Part shown: in pieces, positions 1 through 8,370 of the stretch
Position numbering within the stretch: the stretch's first letter is position 1
How the letters are laid out: each line of letters opens with the position of its first letter
Assembly (NCBI GenBank): GCA_003557825.1
Contig: PWNM01000007.1
Location: 1-23,580, forward strand
From: Candidatus Hydrogenedentota bacterium
GTDB taxonomy: Bacteria; Hydrogenedentota; Hydrogenedentia; Hydrogenedentales; SLHB01
Direction of reading: 5' to 3'
Length of the DNA stretch: 23,580 nt
The notes under the pieces: generated by a model
Told to the model about the DNA's origin: nothing
What the model saw: only the letters and a program-made list of their open reading frames with translations
The model's database searches: none
Translations under genes and position numbers: made by a program

Positions 1-2
1 CC

Positions 3-146
3 GCCGATTGGCCACCCGAACGTAGCGACCAATACATCGCCTGGTCCGCAAAGGTCATCGGGCCGATCCAGCAGCAAAACCCGCAATGGCAAGGCAACCC
101 CGGCCTTGAGTCGGCCTGCGCCCAGCTGCTGAAGAAAGCCAGGTGA
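3..146 (+). CDS. 3' end of an unidentified protein (partial)
   Basis: An open frame enters from the left edge and ends at a TGA at 144-146, giving the last 47 residues of a protein. The piece is rich in Trp, Gln and Ala and ends in LLKKAR; its composition looks like a genuine protein end, and frame 2 is closed while frame 1 is an arginine/serine/proline-rich shadow. I do not recognise the family, and no catalytic or binding motif is visible. A short inverted repeat follows about 33 bp after the stop. It lies convergent to the WYL remnant at 266-568. Function cannot be assigned from this fragment. Confidence 0.5.
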   Translation, partial: ADWPPERSDQYIAWSAKVIGPIQQQNPQWQGNPGLESACAQLLKKAR

Positions 147-178
147 GGAACCCGCTCAATGAGCCCATGGTCCCCGGA

Positions 179-197
179 AACGACGACTTCAGTCGTT
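179..197. repeat. Short inverted repeat (possible hairpin)
   Basis: AACGAC at 179-184 is complementary to GTCGTT at 192-197. An alternative register pairs ACGAC (183-187) with GTCGT (192-196) around a TTCA loop. It lies just downstream of the partial gene at 3-146, where a terminator or a REP-like element could sit. There is no T-tract directly after it, so a classical intrinsic terminator is not supported. Confidence 0.3.
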
Positions 198-265
198 CGC
201 GAGCGCCTTTCCGCTGATGTTTTCCAGTGAAGGAGTCTGTGCCTTCTGTGTCTTCCGTTGACTCC

Positions 266-568
266 TTAGGGCAGCGCTGCGGAGCGAGGCGGCGATTTTT
301 CGCGGAGGTCCGTGGGCTCGTGGACGATGCACTTCTCGCCGAGGCTGAGAATCCACCACTGCTGTTGCCAGGTGTTGGGCACGGTGGCGCGGAGGACGTA
401 GCGCTCGCCTACCCGTTCGATGCGCTGGTCCCTGGCGAGCGGGGTCTCGGTGAGGTAGGCGGCGAGATCGTCCGCTAGGGTGGCGACGAGGGTGACCGGT
501 TGCGCCTTGCCGAAGCCCATGGCTCCGGATTCGGCGTAGCGGTCTAGCCCGGAAGCCCATTCTAGTTG
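266..568 (-). pseudogene. Remnant of a WYL-domain transcriptional regulator (C-terminal part)
   Basis: The minus-strand frame between an in-frame stop at 569-571 and the TAA at 266-268 encodes about 100 residues resembling the end of WYL-domain regulators. It has an Asp-Arg-Tyr-Ala-Glu-Ser-Gly-Ala stretch followed by a beta-rich segment, then WWILSLGEKCIVHEP and DLREK. That pattern is the typical WYL C-terminus: a Trp-X-Leu-Ser-Leu-Gly strand, then Pro-X-X-Leu-Arg. The helix-turn-helix and the core of the WYL domain are missing upstream, where only non-coding sequence follows, so this is a 5'-truncated relic. WYL proteins are DNA-binding ligand sensors; this copy cannot be functional as it stands. 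An ATG at 518-520 is present but would start in the middle of the domain. Confidence 0.6.
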
Positions 569-894
569 CTACCAACCATCGTCACACCCCTACAGGCGGG
601 ACAGCGTCTTTCGCCTCGTCAATCGGGCCTCCGGCCGCATCGTCGGCTCCGCGTGTTCAGCGCTGGCTCTACGATCGGGCCGCGCCACTCCAAATACATC
701 GGTGGTTGAGAACGACAGTTCCCGGTGCAAACTTCCCCGGGTCGGCGCAAGCTCCGATGCCACGTAGAGCCAGGGATCAGCTGTCCGCCATTCGGGTTGA
801 CCGACCTCCAAAGTGCCCAGGGCGCTAAAGTTTTCACCCGGGTAATTGGTTCCTCCCGCTCGAACGAAAGCCTCAAATCGTAGCAAAGCCAACC
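569..894. other. Stretch without a supported gene
   Basis: About 325 bp between the WYL remnant and the end of the GH36 gene. A minus-strand frame is open for 100 codons (590-892), but its translation is Arg-rich with no recognisable motif and a shifted frame is also open. I read it as non-coding sequence downstream of the GH36 gene, possibly with relics of the lost part of the WYL gene. No clear terminator was found. Confidence 0.4.
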
Positions 895-2739
895 TCAGCG
901 TCCGTTGAACTCATCAAGGATTTCATTAAAGGACTTCGCCCCCCGATACTTTATGATTGTGGAATGGCGACCGTCCAGAACGACTGGAGCATCCAGCCCG
1001 AACGCAGACAAGTCATACTCCTTGGAACCGTCGCCCCAATTGAACACGCCGAGAAAGATCGCGCGGTCATCACTGGCGAGGATCAGCTCAAAGGCATCGC
1101 TGTCATGGGCACCCCGCTTCCACAGGTCCACGGGCACGGAGATATCCATGGCAGGCCATTCGAGGACCTTGCGGAACATCTCCGTGCGCTCGGGCCGAAG
1201 GATCATGAGGTTGTCGCTGTTGAGGCGGATGTTTCCGTAGAGCTTGTTATAGTCGGCCCACATTTGCGCCTCATTCAAGGTCTTGGTGCCACCGTGCTTG
1301 TGGGGTTCCTGGCGAACGGTCTCATCTTCATCGGCGGCTTCCCGAAAGACGAGGTAATCCGCATCCCCTCTCCAGACCTTGCCATCCAGATAGTAGCTGC
1401 TGGAATTTTCAAAGGCCCGCTTGATGAAGGTTTCATAACGGGGATGGATGTCGCCCCCGGTACGCATGCCGTCGACGAAGCCGATGGTGGGTCCGAAGAC
1501 AGCGGAGCAACCGAGGAAATAGTGCTCTCCAATCGCCTCACGCATGGCTTGCATACCGAGGCGGAAACGTTCGACACCCGTAATGGTGGGGTCGTATTGG
1601 CGTATGGATTCTACACTCGGATTGGCGCGCTTGATTTCCGAGTTCAAGCCATAGCGCATAAAGTCCACTTTGAAATAAGTGATGCCCCACTCCTTCATCG
1701 CTTCGATGCACTCCTGGATGTAGGCGCGCGCGCCGGGGTGCGAGTAATCGAAGTAGATCGTGCGCATGATCACGTCGGGAGTGCGGCGCGTGTGGTAGAT
1801 GATGTTGCCGTCCTGATCATGGAGGAAGTATTCGGGGTGCTTTCGGTAGATTTCCGAGGTGAGGTCGGCGCGGAACCCATCGAAGTGAAGACCGGCGATT
1901 CTGCCCGTGGCGCGAATTTGATCCACAAGGGGTTTCATGCCGCCTTCAAAATAGGGCCTCACGCTCATGTAGTCCCCGCGGGCGGTCCACCAACCGCCGT
2001 CCATTTGAATCAGATTGGCCTGCGGGTAGAGCGTTTCCAAGGCGGCCATATTGCCAAGAACATGCTCCGGGCGGAAAAGCCGTGAATAGTAATCCCAGGT
2101 GGCCCAGCCGGTGAACTCCTCTTGACTGACGCTGCGAATACGGTTTTCGCGGGCGATGGCGCGACCAAACTGATCCAATGTATCATGCCAGTCGGCCGTC
2201 TCGGCAAAAACCAGGGCCTCGAAAAAGACGGTCTCCCCGGGCTGAACGTGCTTCCCCTCGGCATTGGCCTGAATACGGAAGCCGTTCTCGTTCGCTGAAA
2301 TGATGGGCATGAAAACACGCCAACTGAGGGTACCGGCAAAGAGGTAGTTGGCGTTGCTCCTGCGTACCATTGCGAACATGTGGCTGGATCTCTGGTTGCC
2401 CTCGTCGCTCACGGTTTCCCTATGCACGCCGTCTCCCATCGCGCTGGCACCATAGATGACGGATGTCTCCGGATCGAGTCCGTGTGCGAAGGGCACATGG
2501 ATATCAATGCTCTGCAGCACAATGGGCTCCTCACCCGGATTGCTGAAGCGGACCTCCAGGCGTTGAAACGTATCCACTCTTGGGATACGCAGGTGCTTGA
2601 CCTCGACCGGTTGAGATGACTCCACCGAGATTTCGATAGCATCCCAGTGGATGCTTTGAACGGCAGCCCCTTGTAGGGGCAGCAAAAGGATGCCGATGAG
2701 CAGAGAGGCTCTACATAGAATTGATTTAGGCGGATTCAT
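895..2739 (-). CDS. Exported GH36-like alpha-galactosidase
   Basis: Predicted glycoside hydrolase of clan GH-D (GH36-like), which removes terminal alpha-galactose with retention of configuration. The protein is 614 residues with a signal peptide (MNPPKSILCRASLLIGILLL, then a short Ala-rich end), so it should act outside the cytoplasm. A beta-sandwich N-terminus (about residues 30-200) precedes a TIM barrel. In the barrel, YFKVDF places the candidate nucleophile at Asp359, and GMRTGGDI places the candidate acid/base at Asp430. IQMDGGWW is an earlier barrel strand typical of the clan. I chose the ATG at 2739 because it gives a clean signal peptide; an ATG at 2766 and a longer start at 2820 are also in frame. 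No convincing ribosome-binding site precedes it. It lies downstream of a truncated enzyme gene on the same strand. Alpha-N-acetylgalactosaminidase activity is an alternative within the clan. Confidence 0.82.
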   Translation of the reverse strand: MNPPKSILCRASLLIGILLLPLQGAAVQSIHWDAIEISVESSQPVEVKHLRIPRVDTFQRLEVRFSNPGEEPIVLQSIDIHVPFAHGLDPETSVIYGASAMGDGVHRETVSDEGNQRSSHMFAMVRRSNANYLFAGTLSWRVFMPIISANENGFRIQANAEGKHVQPGETVFFEALVFAETADWHDTLDQFGRAIARENRIRSVSQEEFTGWATWDYYSRLFRPEHVLGNMAALETLYPQANLIQMDGGWWTARGDYMSVRPYFEGGMKPLVDQIRATGRIAGLHFDGFRADLTSEIYRKHPEYFLHDQDGNIIYHTRRTPDVIMRTIYFDYSHPGARAYIQECIEAMKEWGITYFKVDFMRYGLNSEIKRANPSVESIRQYDPTITGVERFRLGMQAMREAIGEHYFLGCSAVFGPTIGFVDGMRTGGDIHPRYETFIKRAFENSSSYYLDGKVWRGDADYLVFREAADEDETVRQEPHKHGGTKTLNEAQMWADYNKLYGNIRLNSDNLMILRPERTEMFRKVLEWPAMDISVPVDLWKRGAHDSDAFELILASDDRAIFLGVFNWGDGSKEYDLSAFGLDAPVVLDGRHSTIIKYRGAKSFNEILDEFNGR

Positions 2740-2782
2740 TTTTGGTTTTTGGGAATAGGGTTTCATACGGTGACTGGGGTGA

Positions 2783-3556
2783 TCAAGAACTCGGTGGGTC
2801 ACAATAAGACATACCCCCACGGGCCATTTTCAAAGAATGCGGATTCCGGCTGGTCCAATCACCGTCCTCATCAGGGATCTCACCGGGCTCCACCAAGTAA
2901 ACGGAGGGGTCATTGGGATCCGGTTTATCCTTGATAAAGGGTTTGGCGAAAACCGTTACCGTGTGAATCGCGTTTTCGTTGGTGAAAGGAAATGCGCTCG
3001 CTCCCCACCCGGGCACCTGGGACCGAGGTGCCAGATTCTCATCCATTTGCCCGTCGATATCCACCGCAAAGAGCGTCGGCTGATCAATGATGACATAGGC
3101 CTTCCCATCTTCCACCCGCCACGAGCGAACTTTACGACGTGGGTGAGGCGTGGCGGTATGGATATCTATCGGCTCACCCGTGTCTGGGTCCAGTCGGGTA
3201 ATTTCCACCTCGACGAACACGCCCTCCCCCATCTCAAAATTACAGTAAGTCTGGCTCCAACCACCGATAAACTCGCTGTAATAGGCAGAGGCATCATTTT
3301 CCGGGTTGCTCTCGGGGCACTTGGTAAACCAGGCAAAGGGCTCCGCCCACTCTCCCGACTCGACCTGCCGCACCCGAAACCGGTAGTGCGGCGAGGGATC
3401 GAGGCTCGGCACCGGCGGGTAGACCGATAGTTCGTAGGGACCTCCGGCGTCACTCGCGGAAGCCTTCCCGGATGCCAACAAAGCGATCCCGAAAATGGAC
3501 AGACCGCACAGGGTAAGTGCAGTTCTTAAAAGACAGGGTTTTGGGAAACGGAACAT
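2783..3556 (-). pseudogene. N-terminal stump of a secreted beta-helix (GH28-like) enzyme
   Basis: The frame begins with a good signal peptide (MFRFPKPCLLRTALTLCGLS, then an Ala-rich cleavage region). It continues as an N-terminal beta-sandwich typical of large secreted parallel beta-helix enzymes: RRKVRSWRVEDGKAYVIIDQ, then PTLFAVDIDGQMDE, HTVTVFAKPFIKDKP and VYLVEPGEIPDEDGDW. In the families I recall, this leads straight into the catalytic beta-helix (a W-T-T-L-Y-F-K-P-G-V-type strand). Here homology stops after DGDW, near 2852, and the last 23 residues (from Thr235) look random. The beta-helix of several hundred residues is absent. I call it a 3'-truncated pseudogene; the GH36 gene begins about 110 bp beyond the break. 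It could still yield a secreted beta-sandwich, but no catalytic domain. Confidence 0.6.
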
Positions 3557-4091
3557 AAAGGGTAAGGGGGAGGGTTAGGAGGGGGCGAGGATACTACCGC
3601 ATGGAGAGGGATTCAGGTAGGTTTTTTGGCTCAATTTCTAACAGAGATAACCCATTCAACCTCCCGCGTTGTGTTTTGCTGCCCACCGCCATGTGCGGCA
3701 CGGCGGGCAGCGGGACCGCGTAGACGAGGAGCGCCCACCCTTCAGCGGAAATGCCCGTTGGTATTTTTAGCCCATTCCTCAATAAATCCAGACCAAGGCG
3801 TGGCCGCGTTGCATCCTCAGCCACAGTCCGATCGCGGCCTCTTCCGAGACGATCGAAAGGGCCTGATCGGCTTTGCAAAGGTCTCCGCGACGCCCTTTCA
3901 CGACAGACTCCAGCCGGAGAATAGAGGCGATTCGGCTGTTTGGCTGAATTATAATATTACTTGAATCAATAATCCTACTCGTTCGGTGTCGATTTAAGCG
4001 AAACTAGCGGCTTAGACCAGCCTTCCGCTGTGCCCCCATTAAACTTCCATGTGTTGGATTAACTGGAGTCCGGCGCATCAAACCCTTCCCT
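3557..4091. other. Divergent intergenic region, no supported gene
   Basis: About 535 bp between the divergent truncated enzyme gene (minus) and sulfatase 1 (plus). Short frames on both strands are Arg/Pro-rich and show no protein motif. The right part becomes A/T-rich (3940-4000) and holds a candidate -10 element, which fits a promoter region for the sulfatase operon. Confidence 0.45.
3950..3955 (+). promoter_or_regulatory. Candidate -10 box for the sulfatase 1 operon
   Basis: A perfect TATAAT lies in an A/T-rich island about 137 bp upstream of the sulfatase ATG. There is no good TTGACA-like element 17 bp upstream (the sequence there is gcgatt), so the match could be chance or the promoter could depend on an activator such as the locus HTCS. 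Confidence 0.25.
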
Positions 4092-5624
4092 ATGACTGCC
4101 CCCAGCTTCCTTCTAGTCATTACCGATTCACAAGCCGCCCGCATGGTCGGCGCGTATTCCGGTCAAGATCTCCGCACGCACACCCTCGACCGCCTGAGCG
4201 CGGAGGGGACCCGCTTTGGACGGGCGTATTGCCCCGCGCCAATTTGCGCGCCCTGCCGCGCAGCGGTGTTTTCGGGGATTCACTCCCACACATCGGGGCC
4301 CTGGACCAATAACATTGCTCTCGGAGAAAACATACCGCACATGGGCCAGCGCTTCCGCGACCTCGGATACGACACACCCTACATGGGTAAGTGGCACCTC
4401 GACGGGCACGATTATTTCGGCACCGGCGTCTGCCCCGACGGCTGGGATCCCCGCTACTGGTTCGAGGCGAAAAACTATCTCGATGAGCTCACGCCGGAAC
4501 AGATTCAACTGTGGCGCAATCGATTGAATACCATCGAAGACCTCAAACGGGAGAAGATCGATGCCTCCTTTACCTGGGCCAACCGCATCAGCAACCGGGC
4601 GATTGACTTCCTCCAGAATGGCCGGAGTGAAAAGCCATTTGTGATGGTTTTGAGCTACGATGAGCCACATCATCCGTGGACCTGCCCACCGGAATACGCG
4701 GAGGCCTTCAAGGACTTTGAATACGATCTCGGGCCATCCGCTTTTGATACGCTGGAAGGAAAGCCATCCATTCAGCGGGAGTGGGCGGCGGCCATGAGCC
4801 ACCCGGCGAAAAACGGCAAGGTCAACGCTCCCCTCGTCTTTGGTTGCAAGGCGTATGTCGACTACGAAATCGGTCGGGTGATTGAGGCGATGGACCAGCA
4901 GGGACTGGACAATGTCTGGGTCATCTATGCCTCCGACCACGGGGAGATGATGGGGGCGCACAACTTGTCCCTCAAGGGCTGCGCCGGTTACGAGGAGATC
5001 ACCCATGTGCCCTTTATTTTCCGTCCGCCCAAGAAGGAACGCATCGCTCCCGCCGTGAACGACACCTTGGTCGGCCTCGTGGACATCCTGCCGACGATGT
5101 TGGACTTGGCCGGGGCGGAAGCGCCGCCGATCATGCACGGCAACAGCCTCAAACCGCAACTCATGGAAGGTGTGGTGGATACGGAGCGTGCGACCTTCAC
5201 CGAGTTCAATCGCTACGAAATCGAGCACGACAGCTTCGGTGGTTTCAAGCCCATGCGCATGGTCGTCAAAGGCTCCCGCAAGCTGCTCATCCACCTGTTG
5301 AGCACGGATGAATTGTATGATCTGGATAACGATCCCGGTGAGCTTATCAACCGCATCGATGATCCGGAATACACGGACGTGCGGGAACAACTGCACAAGG
5401 AGTTGCTCGATTGGATGGACCGTTGCCGTGACCCCTTTCGCGGGCCCGAATGGGAACGCCGCCCGTGGAAAGTAAATCCCCAAAGCGAGTGGATGGGGCT
5501 GTTTCGGCCTCGACCGGCGGATGGCTATGCCCCGGTGGTAAGAGATTACGATACCGGCATGCCGACCAAAGGTATCAAACGTGAGAAGAAAACAACCCCT
5601 AGCTCCCAAGGAGACTCGAAGTGA
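4092..5624 (+). CDS. Cytoplasmic S1-family sulfatase with a CAPCR active site (sulfatase 1)
   Basis: A 510-residue formylglycine-dependent type I sulfatase, predicted to hydrolyse sulfate esters on a sugar. VITDSQ near the N-terminus supplies a metal ligand. The maturation motif C52-A-P-C55-R56 fits (C/S)-x-(P/A)-x-R but has Cys where Ser is usual. GKWHL (Lys100, His102) and ASDHGE (Asp282, His283) are the other active-site blocks. There is no signal peptide, so the enzyme should act in the cytoplasm on imported sulfated sugar. The ATG at 4092 starts directly at the first conserved strand. Its TGA overlaps the GTG of the downstream symporter by 4 bp, and the symporter's ribosome-binding site lies inside this gene, so the two are translationally coupled. 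No sulfatase-maturing enzyme is in the window. The exact substrate and S1 subfamily cannot be told from sequence alone. Confidence 0.9.
   Translation: MTAPSFLLVITDSQAARMVGAYSGQDLRTHTLDRLSAEGTRFGRAYCPAPICAPCRAAVFSGIHSHTSGPWTNNIALGENIPHMGQRFRDLGYDTPYMGKWHLDGHDYFGTGVCPDGWDPRYWFEAKNYLDELTPEQIQLWRNRLNTIEDLKREKIDASFTWANRISNRAIDFLQNGRSEKPFVMVLSYDEPHHPWTCPPEYAEAFKDFEYDLGPSAFDTLEGKPSIQREWAAAMSHPAKNGKVNAPLVFGCKAYVDYEIGRVIEAMDQQGLDNVWVIYASDHGEMMGAHNLSLKGCAGYEEITHVPFIFRPPKKERIAPAVNDTLVGLVDILPTMLDLAGAEAPPIMHGNSLKPQLMEGVVDTERATFTEFNRYEIEHDSFGGFKPMRMVVKGSRKLLIHLLSTDELYDLDNDPGELINRIDDPEYTDVREQLHKELLDWMDRCRDPFRGPEWERRPWKVNPQSEWMGLFRPRPADGYAPVVRDYDTGMPTKGIKREKKTTPSSQGDSK
5608..5613 (+). promoter_or_regulatory. 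Strong Shine-Dalgarno site for the symporter
   Basis: AAGGAG lies 7 nt before the GTG at 5621, inside the 3' end of sulfatase 1. It fixes the unusual GTG start and supports translational coupling. Most other starts in this window lack such a site. Confidence 0.75.
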
Positions 5625-7231
5625 TCGCTGCTATCACCTTTTTCCTCTTCACCTTTATGGTGGCCTTTGTCTCCTGGCGCTACACGCGAACGGAAGACCA
5701 AGGCAGCGCCTCCGGCTACTTCCTTGCGGGCAAAAGCCTGCCTTGGTTTGTCGTCACCGGTTCATTGATGCTCACCAATTTGTCCACCGAGCAACTGGTT
5801 GGCCTGAATGGAGGGGCCTATCTATTCGGCGCGGTCGTGATGGCATGGGAGGTCGTGGCGGCAGCGGCTTTGATCCTGATGGCTTTGTATTTCCTGCCCC
5901 GATACTGGGCCGGGAGCATTTCCACCATTCCACAGTTCCTTGAAAGCCGCTTCGATTCAAACACGCGGCGGTTTGCCAGTTTCATCTTCCTGATGTCGCT
6001 GGTTGTCAACTTCCTCCCTTTCGTCCTCTATTCCGGCTCCATCGCGCTCAACGGGCTCTTCGATTTGCCCAGTTATCTAGGCGTCAGCCCTGAGGCGTCC
6101 ATCCAGATCATGGTCTGGTTCATCGGCATCGTCGGGGCCGCCTATGCGATTTTCGGCGGCCTCAAAGCGGTCGCGGTGTCCGACAGTATCAATGGCGTGG
6201 GTCTGTTTGTCGGTGGTTTGATGATCCCCTTCCTGGGATTGATGGCCCTGGGAGACGGCAACTTCATGGCCGGCTGCTCCCGCCTGCTGGAATTCCAGCG
6301 GCCGCAACTCAATCCGGTGGGGGCAAGCGACTCCCCCATCCCGCTGGGGACCTTGTTTACCGGGCTTCTCCTCGTGAACATTTTCTACTGGTGCACGAAC
6401 CAGGCCATCGTCCAACGCGTCTTCGGTGCGAAGTCGCTCGCGGAAGCCCAGAAAGGGGTATTGGGCGCGGCCTTCCTCAAGTTGCTTGGTCCCCTCTATC
6501 TGGTCCTGCCGGGGATTATCGCGCTGGAGCTCTTGGGGCCGGAGCTCGCCACGGGCGACCTCGCTTATCCAATGCTCGTGCAAGCGGTTCTGCCGGCCTA
6601 CCTTGTTGGCTTCTTCGCCGCCGTGATTTTCGGGGCCATCATGAGCTCCTTCAACAGTGCCTTGCACAGCTCCGCGACCTTGTTCGGCCTCGATATCTTC
6701 AAGGCGATCTTCAAGAAGGATGCCACGGAGCGGCAGACGGTTGTCGCCGGCAAGGTTTTCGCCACGGGACTGGCGCTCGCGGCCATTATGGTCGCTCCCT
6801 ATATCGCCAACGCCCCCGACGGCCTCTATGATCTCATGAAGCGGATCAACGCGATCTTCAACATCCCGATCCTCTCCATTATCGTCATGGCCATCGCCTG
6901 GCCGCGGACCCCCGCTTGGGCGGCGAAGACAGCCCTCTTCGCCGGGATGATCATTTACCTGACCTTTGCCTATGGGATGAACCAAACCCTCTTCGGGTGG
7001 AGCATTCACTGGCTGCACTTTGCCGGATTGAACTTCCTCTTCCTCTGCAGCTTCATGTTCTGGGCCGGATTTAAGTATCCCTCCCACCCGGAAATCCCAC
7101 CCGTGCTTGGCGGCAAGACCAAGGGCGAGACCGACAGCGAACAAAACGTCGGCTGGTCCAAGGCTATTACCGCCTCGGTCATTATCATGATCCTGGTCGT
7201 TGGCCTCTACGTTTCCATGTCCTTCTTCTGA
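5621..7231 (+). CDS. SSS-family sodium:solute symporter (symporter 1)
   Basis: A 536-residue polytopic membrane protein of the solute:sodium symporter family (SLC5/SGLT-like), predicted to import a sugar driven by sodium. Family marks include SGYFLAGKSLPW and LSTEQLVGLNGGAY in the first helices, STIPQFLESRF, FGGLKAVAVSDSING, YWCTNQAIVQRVFGAKS, and the sodium-site region IMSSFNSALHSSAT before LDIF. The length is usual for the family. The gene starts with GTG at 5621, overlapping the sulfatase stop, behind a strong AAGGAG. Coupling to a cytoplasmic sulfatase suggests the imported substrate is a sulfated mono- or oligosaccharide. The sodium-site stretch has His where many relatives have Asn (ALHSSAT against MLNSAST in symporter 2). 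The real substrate is unknown. Confidence 0.9.
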   Translation: MIAAITFFLFTFMVAFVSWRYTRTEDQGSASGYFLAGKSLPWFVVTGSLMLTNLSTEQLVGLNGGAYLFGAVVMAWEVVAAAALILMALYFLPRYWAGSISTIPQFLESRFDSNTRRFASFIFLMSLVVNFLPFVLYSGSIALNGLFDLPSYLGVSPEASIQIMVWFIGIVGAAYAIFGGLKAVAVSDSINGVGLFVGGLMIPFLGLMALGDGNFMAGCSRLLEFQRPQLNPVGASDSPIPLGTLFTGLLLVNIFYWCTNQAIVQRVFGAKSLAEAQKGVLGAAFLKLLGPLYLVLPGIIALELLGPELATGDLAYPMLVQAVLPAYLVGFFAAVIFGAIMSSFNSALHSSATLFGLDIFKAIFKKDATERQTVVAGKVFATGLALAAIMVAPYIANAPDGLYDLMKRINAIFNIPILSIIVMAIAWPRTPAWAAKTALFAGMIIYLTFAYGMNQTLFGWSIHWLHFAGLNFLFLCSFMFWAGFKYPSHPEIPPVLGGKTKGETDSEQNVGWSKAITASVIIMILVVGLYVSMSFF

Positions 7232-7269
7232 TCGACGCGCTGGCCTGAGATATAAAAACCCCTCAAGAT

Positions 7270-8370
7270 ATGAAATCGACTCCTTCCCTCTTAACAACGC
7301 TCGCCTTGGGCACCGGCCTCTTCGCCCAGGCGTTTGCCATCACTACCTGCAGCTCGGATTTCGAGTTCTGGGTCCGAATGGAACTGGCCTCCGGCAAGCA
7401 AACGATCGTCCTGCCTGAGGGCACGCACCATGCCTTTGCGACCAACGGCTCCCAGCGTAAACTGCGGCTCTCCAACAACAACGACGGCTGAAGCAAATAC
7501 TCTTCGACCTGTCCGGGCGCGACGGGTTGGTCATCGACGGCAATGGGGCGGAAATCATACATTGAGGGATGGAAAGTTGTCCCCCGCCCGGATTCCGGGC
7601 GCTGGTATTCGGCCCACCATGATGTGGCTCACTTCGTGGAGTGCCGTGGCAAAATCCGCATCCTCAACAATCGCTTCGAGCTTCAAGGTGACGATGATGT
7701 CAACATTCACGGTGTCTTCCGCCCCGTGACGCGCAGAATGAACCCAAGGTCCATCATGACGGGCTTGAACCATTTCCAGCAAATGGGCGTCGATACGCTG
7801 CATCTAGGAGACACGATCGGGTTTCACGACGCGGATACGCTTGAGCTGCTTGGCGTGGGCACGCTGGCAAACTTCGTGTGGCGCGACACCGCACAACAGA
7901 TGATCCTCACATTCGAAGACGTTTTGCCGGAAAACACTGGGCCGGGTGAGGATCCACGACAACTACTTCAACGCGAAGGGAACCGGGATACTCATCCGCA
8001 CCGAGGCGGATAGTTGGTTTGAGTCAGGCGGGGTCGAGGATGTTGAGATTTTCAACAATGTTTTCGATCAAAACAACACGGGCGGCTTCTCCTTGGCGAC
8101 CATTGAGGTCCGCTCTACGATCAATGATTCCTCCAGCGAGATCCCCATCCACAGGAACATCCGCATTCACAACAACAAGTTCGTTCAGATCTTCAAACCG
8201 CTCATGATCCTCGAACGCGTGGACAACATTGAATTCTACGACAACGAGATCGTCCAGGGAACCGACTACCCCATGTGGTGGCGAGGACAGACCGAACCTC
8301 CGAACGTGATCGTGGGCCCGGCGTCACGAAGGGCCGTTTTCAGAAACTGGATTAAAGGCAAGCAAAAGAC
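7270..8370 (+). pseudogene. Broken GH110 alpha-1,3-galactosidase gene
   Basis: Three consecutive frames carry pieces of a GH110-type beta-helix enzyme. Piece 1 (7270-7487) has a signal peptide, then IVLPEGTHHAF and LRLSNNNDG, and hits TGA at 7489-7491. Shifting frame at 7488 continues as LKQILFDLSGRDGLVIDGNG, ending at a TGA at 7563. Piece 2 (about 7566-7942) carries HFVECRGKIRILNNRF and GDDDVNIHGVF, the GH110 active-site region rich in Asp. Piece 3 (from 7943) carries GRVRIHDNYFNAKGTGIL, WFESGGVEDVEIFNN and IPIHRNIRIHNNKF. Between pieces 1 and 2 roughly 200 residues expected for GH110 are missing, and a short stretch is missing at about 7940. The C-terminal end fades near 8370. An intact GH110 removes alpha-1,3-linked galactose from non-reducing ends. 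The gene sits 38 bp after symporter 1, as the third gene of that operon. Sequencing errors could explain one frameshift but not the missing blocks. Confidence 0.75.

Noticed and set aside
271..280. A palindromic 10-mer GCAGCGCTGC
   Set aside because: It overlaps the coding end of the WYL relic and is short enough to arise by chance in GC-rich DNA.
590..892. A 100-codon minus-strand frame downstream of the GH36 gene
   Set aside because: No motif, Arg-rich composition, and an overlapping shifted frame is just as open.
964..2085. A 373-codon plus-strand frame opposite the GH36 gene
   Set aside because: Antisense shadow; the GH36 catalytic motifs are on the minus strand.
3594..3964. Short overlapping frames on both strands in the divergent intergenic region
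   Set aside because: Both are Arg/Pro-rich without motifs; neither is supported as a gene.
4128..5609. A 493-codon minus-strand frame opposite sulfatase 1
   Set aside because: It is antisense to a well-supported sulfatase with all active-site blocks and has no family motif.
6077..7297. A 406-codon minus-strand frame opposite symporter 1
   Set aside because: The translation is charged and Glu/His/Asp-rich, as expected for the reverse of membrane helices; no motif.
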